Below, piece after piece: positions 1 through 6,724 of a stretch of DNA of 27,953 bases. Source of the stretch: CAYSIX01 sp964431205 (GTDB taxonomy: Bacteria; Planctomycetota; Phycisphaerae; Phycisphaerales; Phycisphaeraceae); the NCBI GenBank assembly GCA_964431205.1, contig CAYSIX010000021.1, forward strand, positions 1 through 27,953. Reading direction: 5' to 3'. The notes below the pieces were generated by a model that worked only from the letters and a program-made list of their open reading frames with translations, ran no database searches and had not been told where the DNA came from. Within the stretch, counting starts at the first letter, position 1, and each line of letters starts with the position of its first letter. The position numbers were made by a program, and so were the translations under genes.

Positions 1-390
1 GAGAGCGAGCTGGAGTCGCTGAGCGACCGGCACGCGGTGAACAAGGGGATCTTCGACGCGATCGGCAAATACGCCCCGGCGTTCGGGATGATCGGCACGC
101 TCGTGGGGCTGGTGATCATGCTCAAGAACATGGACGACCCGGCGGCGATCGGGCCGGGCATGGCCGTCGCCCTGCTCACGACGCTCTACGGCGCGATGAT
201 CGCCAACGCGTTCGCGCTGCCGATCGCTGACCGACTGGGCCTGCGTTCATCGGAGGAGGTCCTCTACCGGACGATCATCGTCAAGGGCGTGATGGCGATT
301 CAGGCCGGCGACAACCCCCGCATCGTGGAGCAGAAGCTGCGCACGTTCCTGCCGCCGTCGATGCGACCGGCCAAGGAGGAAGCGGCGTAG
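1..390 (+). CDS. motA: Flagellar motor stator protein MotA, C-terminal part (5' truncated)
   Basis: MotA is the inner-membrane stator subunit that, with MotB, conducts ions and turns the rotor. The reading frame is open from base 1, so the gene begins outside the window; only the last 129 codons are present and the GTG at 37 is unlikely to be the true start. The signature of the third transmembrane helix (KYAPAFGMIGTLVGLV) is followed by an MDDPAAIGPGMAVALLTTLYG stretch and a fourth helix ending near IANAFALPIADRL, then a short charged cytoplasmic tail, as in MotA/TolQ/ExbB family stators. The direct downstream neighbour is motB, 80 nt away, which confirms the assignment over ExbB or TolQ. 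The cytoplasmic loop carrying the rotor-contacting charged residues is outside the window. Confidence 0.95.
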   Translation, partial: ESELESLSDRHAVNKGIFDAIGKYAPAFGMIGTLVGLVIMLKNMDDPAAIGPGMAVALLTTLYGAMIANAFALPIADRLGLRSSEEVLYRTIIVKGVMAIQAGDNPRIVEQKLRTFLPPSMRPAKEEAA

Positions 391-470
391 GGATTGGCGA
401 TTGGATGTCAAAGAGCGTGGCGTGAGCACGGGTGATCGGGTGAACGGCCATCGAGCGTGAATGAGACGGT

Positions 471-1205
471 ATGGCTCGCAAGAAGTGCAACTGCCCACCC
501 CCCGGTGCCCCCATGTGGGTGCAGACGTTCGGCGACATGATGTCGCTGCTGCTGACGTTCTTCATCCTGCTCGTGTCCCTCTCGGAGATCAAGAAGGAAG
601 ACCAGTGGAAGGCGATCGTCGAGGAGGTCAAGAAGGCGTTCGGGATGAAGGGCGGCGGCGGGAAGCTGCCGACCAAGGAAGATCCCGAGCTGACGATGCA
701 GCAGCGGCTGGAGGCGATCCAGCTCCACAAGCAGAAGGAGCCGAACGAGTCGAACAGCGACGACCCGGGCATGGAGGGTCGCGAGACGACGGTGCAGACG
801 GTGCGGAAGGGGGTGTTCACGACGGGGGGGCAAATCACGTTCGAGCCGGGATCGGCCGATCTAAGCGAGAGTGTGCGACGGCTGCTTGGCGACGTGGTCG
901 AGCGGGAGAAGCTGCGTGGCAAAAGCACGGTTATCGAACTGCGCGGGCACGCGGCGTCCCTGGAGCTGGGCGCCGAGGCGACCACGGCCGATCTGGCCGA
1001 CCTGAGCTACGCCCGGGCGAAGGCGGTGATGAAGTACCTGACCGAGGACCTGGGGATGGCCCCGGAGCGGTTCAGTCTGGTGGCGCGGGGGGCCTTCGAG
1101 CCGCTCAAGCACCGCGCCTACGCGACCGCGGAGCAGGAGCCGAACCGACGGGTGGAGATGCTGGTGACCGAGGACCTGGTGGACGATTGGCGACAGCCGC
1201 AATGA
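471..1205 (+). CDS. motB: Flagellar motor stator protein MotB
   Basis: MotB is the peptidoglycan-anchored stator partner of MotA. The 244-residue product has a short N-terminal tail, then one transmembrane helix (about residues 19-38) starting WVQTFGDMMSLLLTFFILL. Asp22 in this helix matches the conserved ion-binding aspartate of MotB (Asp32 in E. coli). A charged plug/linker region follows (about 40-115), then an OmpA-like peptidoglycan-binding domain (about 120-240) with the LRGHA segment and the NRRVEMLV motif near the C-terminus. It is shorter than E. coli MotB (308 aa), mainly in the linker and tail. Two Cys residues (6 and 8) sit in the N-terminal tail. The start is the ATG following a weak GAGACGG; no better start is visible. 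It lies between motA and fliL. Confidence 0.95.
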   Translation: MARKKCNCPPPGAPMWVQTFGDMMSLLLTFFILLVSLSEIKKEDQWKAIVEEVKKAFGMKGGGGKLPTKEDPELTMQQRLEAIQLHKQKEPNESNSDDPGMEGRETTVQTVRKGVFTTGGQITFEPGSADLSESVRRLLGDVVEREKLRGKSTVIELRGHAASLELGAEATTADLADLSYARAKAVMKYLTEDLGMAPERFSLVARGAFEPLKHRAYATAEQEPNRRVEMLVTEDLVDDWRQPQ

Positions 1206-1267
1206 GACGGACCGCGCCGCGGGCTCGGCGAGGGCTGGCCCGGCGGTGGGACAGAGTGAGGTGAGCG

Positions 1268-1795
1268 ATGGCCGAGCAAGTAAAAGACGAGGCAGCGCCC
1301 GAGCAGGAGAAGCGGAAGCTGCCGCTGAAGACGATCATCATCCTGGCGGCGGTGCTGCTGGTGGAAGCGGCGGTGATCTCGGCGGTTTTTCTGCTCAGCG
1401 GCGGGCCGGCTGAGGTCCGGGCCGATGGCAACGTCGACGAGCGCGCCGCCGTGCTCGAGCAGCCGGTGGAGGTCCTGGTCATCGCGGACAAGTTCCAGAA
1501 CACCCGGACCGGCCGGGCCTACCTGTACGACACCGAGATCTACATCGAGATCCGCCGCAAGCACCAGGGCGACGTCGAGCAGCGGATCGATACGATGCGT
1601 CAGGGGATCAAGGAAGACATCGCCAAGGTCTTCCGCAAGGCCGAGCCGGCCCACCTGCTCGAGACCGAGTTGTCCACGATTCGGCGGCAGATCCGCGCGG
1701 CGCTGGATGAGCGGCTGGGCCGCGATGAGCAGGGCGAACCGTACGTCGAGCGCGTGGTGATCCCCAAGTGTCACCAGTTCCGCGCGGACATGTGA
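1268..1795 (+). CDS. fliL: Flagellar basal body-associated protein FliL
   Basis: FliL is a single-pass inner-membrane protein that associates with the stator and basal body and supports torque. The 175-residue product has a lysine-rich cytoplasmic N-terminus, one transmembrane helix (about residues 22-43, TIIILAAVLLVEAAVISAVFL), and a periplasmic domain with the FliL-type pattern: a Y/D-rich strand region near TYLYDTEIYIEIRRKHQ-like sequence, then an IKEDIAKVFRKAEPAHLLETELSTIRRQIRAALDERLG helix region. The family is sequence-diverse, so much of the confidence comes from the position between motB and fliN. The ATG is preceded by GTGAGGTGAG, an acceptable ribosome binding site. Gaps of about 60 nt on both sides suggest cotranscription. 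Confidence 0.88.
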   Translation: MAEQVKDEAAPEQEKRKLPLKTIIILAAVLLVEAAVISAVFLLSGGPAEVRADGNVDERAAVLEQPVEVLVIADKFQNTRTGRAYLYDTEIYIEIRRKHQGDVEQRIDTMRQGIKEDIAKVFRKAEPAHLLETELSTIRRQIRAALDERLGRDEQGEPYVERVVIPKCHQFRADM

Positions 1796-1856
1796 CCTGC
1801 AGAGGGCTTGCCGAATCATGGCCATGACCTGATCGATCCGAACTCACGAAGGCAGG

Positions 1857-2333
1857 ATGCCCGACAAACCCGAACAACCCGAGACGAGCGAAGGGCAGGA
1901 CGCGTCGACCGCCGGCAGCGGCGGGGACGAGGTGTCGCAGGCCCTGGACGAGGCGAAGGCGTCGCTGGCCGAGGTCCAGGCCGAGGTCGACGGCGTGGCC
2001 GGCGCGGACGAGGCCGCGTCGGTCGAGGCCGCGCCCGCGGGGATCGACCTGCTCCGCGACGTCGAGTTGCACGTGGTGATCGAGCTGGGCCGGACGGAGA
2101 TGCTCGTCGAGGACGTGCTCAAGCTCTCGACCGGCAGCGTGGTGGAGCTGGACAAGCTGGCGGGGGACCCGGTGGACGTGTATGTGAACGGTCGGCTGGT
2201 GGCGCGGGGCGAGGTGTTGGTGCTCAACGACAACTTCTGCATCCGCGTGAGCGAGATCGTGGCGAACCTGGAGGAGCAGATCGAGGCGGTCGCCGAACAG
2301 GAGCAGGCGAACGCCGGGGCCGAGACGCAGTGA
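1857..2333 (+). CDS. fliN: Flagellar C-ring switch protein FliN
   Basis: FliN forms the lower part of the cytoplasmic C-ring (with FliM and FliG), which sets rotation direction and docks export substrates. The 158-residue product has a 60-residue acidic, low-complexity N-terminal extension, then the SpoA/FliN domain (about 64-137). This domain contains the diagnostic run LLRDVELHVVIELGRTEM, the SVVELDKLAGDPVDVYVNG stretch and the VLNDNFCIRVSEIV end. A short acidic tail follows. The ATG has GAAGG four bases upstream. Oddly, it follows fliL directly (61-nt gap), with no fliM gene between them. The product is too short, and lacks the N-terminal CheC-like domain, to be a FliM or a FliM-FliN fusion. 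Confidence 0.94.
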   Translation: MPDKPEQPETSEGQDASTAGSGGDEVSQALDEAKASLAEVQAEVDGVAGADEAASVEAAPAGIDLLRDVELHVVIELGRTEMLVEDVLKLSTGSVVELDKLAGDPVDVYVNGRLVARGEVLVLNDNFCIRVSEIVANLEEQIEAVAEQEQANAGAETQ

Positions 2334-2398
2334 GCGTCACGGCGAGGGGGCCGCGCGCCGGAGGCCGCGGTCGAGTACGGTGAACGACGCACAGGGCC

Positions 2399-3322
2399 AT
2401 GGAGGGCCGCGTGCTACGAACGAACACAATTCTGGTCGGTTGGTTGATGGGCGTGGCCGTCGGGTCGTGGGGGTCGTGCGCCCATGCCCAGGAGACGGCG
2501 AGCGCCAACGCGGCGGCGGGTTTGAGCATCGTTGCCGAACAGGCCGCGGTGCCCGACGGTTCGGGCGGGGCCTCGGCCGACCGCATCGCGCGGATCGTGG
2601 ATCGGCTCGAGCGGATGCCGACGCAGGCGTCGGCCAACGCGGGGCCGACTTCGCCGCAACAGGACCGCGAGGCGGCGCCGCTGGGCGTCGCCCGATCCGA
2701 GGCGCCGGACGAGTCGGACGCATCACCAGAATCGGACGGTCAGGACCCGTCGCTGTGGCCCCGGCGTGTGGCGGAAGAGGCGAGCCAACCGCTGGCGCCG
2801 GCCGGGACGTTCGACGGGCGGGGCGCCGGCACGTCACGATTCAGCACCGGCGGCGGGTGGGTGCTCCAGACGATCACCGCGTTGGGTGTGGTGATCGGTG
2901 TCGTGCTGCTGATCCGCTGGCTGTATGTGCGGTTCGGTGGGGTGGTCGTGGGCGGTGCGACGCCGGTGGTCGAGGTCCTCAGCCGCAACGCGGTGGCGCC
3001 TCGGAGCCAGGTGGTGCTGCTGCGCGTGGCGGGGCGGGTCCTGGTGGTGTCGGAGTCGCCGGCGGGGATGCGGACGCTCGCGGAGCTGACCGACCCGCAG
3101 GAGGTCGCCGACGTGCTGGCCGCGATCACCGCCTCCCGCGCCGACAGCCACAGCCGCGGCTTCTCGCAACTGCTCAACGGGTTCGGCCAGGAGTACGACG
3201 GGCGGACTTCACCGGCTGACGACGCCGCCGACCGCCACGAGCTCCCCATCGAGCGTGCCCGCGATTCACTGTCGAACCTGATGTCGCGTATTCGGCTGAG
3301 CGGCCGGGGAGGTGGCCCGTGA
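2399..3322 (+). CDS. fliO: Flagellar biosynthesis protein FliO, long form
   Basis: FliO helps assemble the FliP/FliR core of the flagellar type III export gate. This 307-residue version is larger than E. coli FliO (about 120 aa). It has a predicted signal peptide ending near AHA-QE (residue 30), a long Pro/Ala/Ser/acidic periplasmic region (about 31-150), one transmembrane helix (about 154-175, WVLQTITALGVVIGVVLLIRW), and the cytoplasmic FliO domain. That domain includes VVEVLSRNAVAPRSQVVLLRVAGR, VLVVSE and the TLAELTDPQEVADVLA region. The ATG at 2399 lacks a clear ribosome site, while a GGAGGG at 2401-2406 lies just before an in-frame GTG at 2411, so the real start may be 2411. The stop overlaps the fliP start. 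Confidence 0.85.
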   Translation: MEGRVLRTNTILVGWLMGVAVGSWGSCAHAQETASANAAAGLSIVAEQAAVPDGSGGASADRIARIVDRLERMPTQASANAGPTSPQQDREAAPLGVARSEAPDESDASPESDGQDPSLWPRRVAEEASQPLAPAGTFDGRGAGTSRFSTGGGWVLQTITALGVVIGVVLLIRWLYVRFGGVVVGGATPVVEVLSRNAVAPRSQVVLLRVAGRVLVVSESPAGMRTLAELTDPQEVADVLAAITASRADSHSRGFSQLLNGFGQEYDGRTSPADDAADRHELPIERARDSLSNLMSRIRLSGRGGGP

Positions 3323-4242
3323 ACGGACCGCGTTCGCTGCGGGCCTGGATGGTGCGGGTGACGGCGTCAGTCGCGGCGCTCGGCCTGTGCGCGACCGCCG
3401 CCGCACAACCCGCAGCCGCAACGGGCGACGACGCGCTCGACCTGACCAACCCGATCTCGATCCTCGAACACGCCGGCCGGGCCCTGCCCACCGCCGCCAC
3501 GCCCACGACTACACCCGCAAACCCCGACGCGAACGCCGCCGAACCCGACGCCAACGCCCCCGTCGGCTCGACCGGCCTCAGCGCCACCCTCTCCATCGTC
3601 ATCCTCCTGACCGTCCTGTCGCTGGCGCCGGCGATCCTCGTGATGACCACCAGCTTCACGCGGATCATCGTCGTCCTGGCGCTGCTGCGACAGGCGATCG
3701 GCACCCAGACGCTGCCGCCGTCGCAGGTGATCGTCGGCCTGGCCCTGTTCATGACGCTGCTGATCATGGCGCCGACGTTCGAGCGCGTGCACCGCGAGGC
3801 GATCGTCCCGCTCCAGGACGGGCAGATCAATCAGATCGAGGCCTGGAGCCGCGCACGCCAGCCCCTGCGCGACTTCATGTTCGACCAGATCGAGTACGCG
3901 CGCAACTGGGACAGCGTCTTCATGATCCTGGAGTACCGCGGCGTGGACATCACCAACCCCGACGAGCTGACCCGCGCCGACGTGGACATGCTCACGCTGA
4001 TCCCCGCGTTCATGCTCAGCGAGCTGAAGGTCGCGTTCCTGATCGGATTCCGGCTGTACCTGCCGTTCCTGGTCATTGACATGGTGATCGCCAGCGTGCT
4101 GATCTCGATGGGCATGCTCATGCTGCCGCCGATCCTGATCAGCCTGCCGTTCAAGCTGCTGATGTTCGTGCTGGTCGACGGGTGGATGCTGGTCGCGGGG
4201 AACCTGCTGCACAGCTTCGCCGTGCCGGGGGTGACCACGTGA
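3319..4242 (+). CDS. fliP: Flagellar export gate protein FliP
   Basis: FliP forms the pentameric pore of the flagellar type III export gate in the inner membrane. The 307-residue product starts with a predicted signal peptide (about 1-30), consistent with known FliP processing, then a Pro/Ala/Asn-rich spacer (about 31-85). The conserved core follows: a first helix around 91-115, then TSFTRIIVVLALLRQAIGTQ and the LPPSQVIVGLALFMT segment. C-terminal helices (about 215-295) include AFMLSELKVAFLIGF and DMVIASVLISMGMLMLPP, which are strong family signatures. It is longer than E. coli FliP (245 aa) because of the spacer. The start is a GTG in a GTGA overlap with the fliO stop, with GGGAGG at 3306-3312. 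Confidence 0.97.
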   Translation: MNGPRSLRAWMVRVTASVAALGLCATAAAQPAAATGDDALDLTNPISILEHAGRALPTAATPTTTPANPDANAAEPDANAPVGSTGLSATLSIVILLTVLSLAPAILVMTTSFTRIIVVLALLRQAIGTQTLPPSQVIVGLALFMTLLIMAPTFERVHREAIVPLQDGQINQIEAWSRARQPLRDFMFDQIEYARNWDSVFMILEYRGVDITNPDELTRADVDMLTLIPAFMLSELKVAFLIGFRLYLPFLVIDMVIASVLISMGMLMLPPILISLPFKLLMFVLVDGWMLVAGNLLHSFAVPGVTT

Positions 4243-4266
4243 TGAGTCTGAAGTGGGAGACACACG

Positions 4267-4524
4267 ATGGGGTTCGATGAATCGGTGGACCTGGTCCGAG
4301 AGACGCTGTACCTGATGCTGCTGCTGAGCCTGCCGATCCTGGGCGCGGCGTTGATCATCGGTCTGGTGGTGAGCCTGATGCAGGCGGTGACGCAGATCCA
4401 GGAGCAGACGCTGAGCTTCGTGCCCAAGATTCTGGGCATGGGGCTGGTGGCGATCTTGGCGGCGCCGTGGATCTTCAACCGTATTCTCGACTTCGCCGAC
4501 CGGATGTTCGGCAGCATGTTGTAG
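4267..4524 (+). CDS. fliQ: Flagellar export gate protein FliQ
   Basis: FliQ is the small two-helix subunit that wraps the FliP/FliR export pore. The 85-residue product has the usual family length. Two transmembrane helices are visible (about 15-40 and 52-76), joined by the conserved QAVTQIQEQTLSFVPKI loop, which is a strong FliQ/SctS marker. The ATG has GGGAGA at 4255-4260, six bases upstream. The gene is 24 nt behind fliP and 78 nt ahead of fliR, in the canonical P-Q-R order. Confidence 0.96.
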   Translation: MGFDESVDLVRETLYLMLLLSLPILGAALIIGLVVSLMQAVTQIQEQTLSFVPKILGMGLVAILAAPWIFNRILDFADRMFGSML

Positions 4525-4602
4525 GCGTGTCAGCCCTTCGCGGGAGCGAGGGGTTCACGGCGTCGCCGGATCGCGACGCCCGACGGTCATGGAGGACCTT
4601 GT

Positions 4603-5421
4603 TTGCCCGTCACACTCGGCCCCATCCTGGATCACGTGCCCGCCTGGTTGATGGTGCTGTTCCGTCTGACCGGCATCTTCATCCTCGCGCCGATGCTCGG
4701 CAGCGTCACGATCCCCCGGCAGGTCAAGGTGTTCCTGGTCCTGTCGCTGTCGTTCGCGGTCTACCCGATGCTGCTGGAGCCGGACCCCGACCCCTCGAGG
4801 CGCAGCGCCGTGTTCGTCGGCCAGGTGGTCGAGCACGGCGTGGAGCTGTGGACGCTGGCCGGCCGGGTTGCGCTGGAGCTGCTGATCGGGTTCACCATCG
4901 GCTACGCCGCGAGCCTGCCGCTGGTGGCGATGCAGATCGGCGGGCAGTTGATCGACCAGCAGATGGGGCTGGGGTTCGCGGGGCTGGTGAACCCGGAGAT
5001 CGACGGCGAGGCGGGCGTCATCAGTCACCTGCTGTTCTTCACGGCGCTGGCGGTGTTCCTGATCGTGGGGGGCCATGAGGTGATGTTCGGCATCCTGATC
5101 GCCAGCTTCGATTACGTGCCGTTGGGCGGGTTCGACCGGTTTACGGGTCTGCTGGAGATGATCGTGGGATTGCTGGGGCTGACGTTTGAGCTGGCGCTTC
5201 GGATCGCGGCGCCGCTGCTGTGCCTGAAGTTTCTCGAGTCGGTGACGATGGGGTTCCTGGCGCGCACGGTGCCTCAGCTCAACATCCTGAGCGTGGGGTT
5301 CGTCATCCGGATCCTGCTGGGGGCGACGTTTCTGATCGCGTTTGTCACGGTGGCGTTCGAGGTGTATCGCGAGCACCTGAGCGTGATGATGGGCGTGTTG
5401 TTCGGTTTCTTCACTCGTTAG
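4603..5421 (+). CDS. fliR: Flagellar export gate protein FliR (TTG start)
   Basis: FliR completes the FliP5Q4R1 export gate. The 272-residue product is close to the usual family length (about 260) and strongly hydrophobic, with about six membrane segments. Family features include FRLTGIFILAPMLGSVTIPRQ near the N-terminus, ELLIGFTIGYAASLPLVAMQIGGQLIDQQMG in the middle and FLARTVPQLNILSVGFVIRI near residues 220-250. The start appears to be TTG at 4603: it has GGAGGA at 4591-4596, seven bases upstream, and no in-frame ATG or GTG sits at a suitable distance. The gene lies between fliQ and flhB. Confidence 0.95.
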   Translation: MPVTLGPILDHVPAWLMVLFRLTGIFILAPMLGSVTIPRQVKVFLVLSLSFAVYPMLLEPDPDPSRRSAVFVGQVVEHGVELWTLAGRVALELLIGFTIGYAASLPLVAMQIGGQLIDQQMGLGFAGLVNPEIDGEAGVISHLLFFTALAVFLIVGGHEVMFGILIASFDYVPLGGFDRFTGLLEMIVGLLGLTFELALRIAAPLLCLKFLESVTMGFLARTVPQLNILSVGFVIRILLGATFLIAFVTVAFEVYREHLSVMMGVLFGFFTR

Positions 5422-5492
5422 GCGCGATCGGTCAAGCGCTTCGCCCGGGGCGGTCACGACTCCCGGCGCAGTGACCAGACGGAACGGCGGAC

Positions 5493-6563
5493 ATGGCTGA
5501 GAACAACTTCGAAAAGACGGAAGCGCCCACGCCCAGGCGGCTGCGCGAGGCTCGGGAAGAGGGAAACGTGGCGCGGAGCCCGGACCTGACGGCGGCGTTG
5601 ATGCTGCTGGCGGCGGTCCTGCTGTTGTATCTGCTGGGTGCGCAGGTGTTCGAGAAGCTGGCGCGTGCGGTCGAGGTGTCGCTGGCGGGCGAGCACACGA
5701 CGAACCCCGCCGTGCCGGACGACCTCGAGGCCCTGTTCGCGTTCACGATGGACCTGGCCGTGCGCGGGCTGGGCCCGCTGATGCTGGCGATCATGGCGGT
5801 CGGTCTCGTGGCGACCGTCGCGCAGGTCGGGTTCCTGCTGACGACGCGACCGCTGGTCCCGCGGTTCAGCCGGCTCTCGCCGATCAAGGGCTTCCAGAAC
5901 CTGGTCAACGCCCGGGCGATGATGCGGCTGGTGATGAGCCTGGCCAAGTTCGGGATCATCGCCCTGGTCGCCGGGTGGACCGTGGTGCACGACCTGCCGC
6001 GTCTGGTGCACCTGGGGGGGCTGGAGGTCGGCCCGGCGTTCGCCGGCATCGCCGAGCTGGTCTTCGAGCTGGGCCTGCGCCTGGCCGTGCTGCTGATCCT
6101 GCTGGCGCTGATCGACTTCGCGTTCCAGAAGTGGCAGAAGCTGCGCGACCTGAGGATGAGCAAGCAGGACGTCAAGCAGGAGATGAAGGACATGGAGGGC
6201 GACCCGCTGACCAAGCAGCGGCGGACCCGGATCGCGCGGCAACTGGCGATGCAGCGGGTCAACCACGACGTGCCCAAGGCCGACGTCGTCGTGACCAACC
6301 CGACGCACTTCGCCATCGCGCTTCGGTACGACGCGCAGACGATGCGCGCCCCGAAGGTGCTGGCCAAGGGCGCCGATTACCTGGCGATCCGGATCCGGCA
6401 GGTCGCCTCGGCGCACGGTATTCCGATCGTGGAACGCAAGCCGCTGGCGCAGGCGTTGTACCGCGGCGTCGAGATCGGACAGGAGATCCCGCCCGAGCAC
6501 TACGCCGCCGTGGCCGAGATCCTGGCGTACGTCTACCGCCTCGCGGAGCGGAAGACGGCCTAG
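5493..6563 (+). CDS. flhB: Flagellar export switch protein FlhB
   Basis: FlhB is the substrate-specificity switch of the flagellar export apparatus: autocleavage in its cytoplasmic domain moves export from rod/hook to filament subunits. The 356-residue product begins with the canonical KTEAPTPRRLREAREEGNVARS motif, has four membrane helices (about residues 28-210), then a cytoplasmic domain. The autocleavage motif NPTH is intact at 269-272, the same position as in E. coli FlhB. It is followed by the family-typical FAIALRYD, APKVLAKGADYLAIRIR and ERKPLAQALY segments. It lies 71 nt behind fliR and 161 nt ahead of flhA; the ribosome binding site is weak (GGCGGA). Confidence 0.97.
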   Translation: MAENNFEKTEAPTPRRLREAREEGNVARSPDLTAALMLLAAVLLLYLLGAQVFEKLARAVEVSLAGEHTTNPAVPDDLEALFAFTMDLAVRGLGPLMLAIMAVGLVATVAQVGFLLTTRPLVPRFSRLSPIKGFQNLVNARAMMRLVMSLAKFGIIALVAGWTVVHDLPRLVHLGGLEVGPAFAGIAELVFELGLRLAVLLILLALIDFAFQKWQKLRDLRMSKQDVKQEMKDMEGDPLTKQRRTRIARQLAMQRVNHDVPKADVVVTNPTHFAIALRYDAQTMRAPKVLAKGADYLAIRIRQVASAHGIPIVERKPLAQALYRGVEIGQEIPPEHYAAVAEILAYVYRLAERKTA

Positions 6564-6724
6564 CCACCGATGAGCACGGATGAACATCGATGGATCCCGA
6601 GATGAACAGATTGCCCGAGGCGTGGTGCGCAGCGGCCTGCGAGCTGAGCAGCGTGCGTCTTCAACCGCCAACGACCGCGCTTGGACGTGAAACGAGTCGC
6701 TCCCTGACCGACCCGCGTTGAACC
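6564..6724 (+). repeat. flhB-flhA spacer with a possible dispersed repeat remnant
   Basis: This 161-nt spacer is the longest inside the flagellar operon. Its first 50 bases (about 6562-6612) contain the words CCACCGATGAGCACGGATGA and ACATCGATGG, which resemble short dispersed sequences of the form CCACCGATGAACACGGATGAACAC seen between genes in several planctomycete and related genomes. That resemblance is from memory, not a search. No gene, clear promoter or terminator is visible in the rest. Confidence 0.3.

Noticed and set aside
4242..4280. 12-codon frame (MSLKWETHDGVR) overlapping the fliQ start, as a leader peptide
   Set aside because: Very short, no own ribosome site, and the GGGAGA inside it fits fliQ. 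No attenuator structure is seen.
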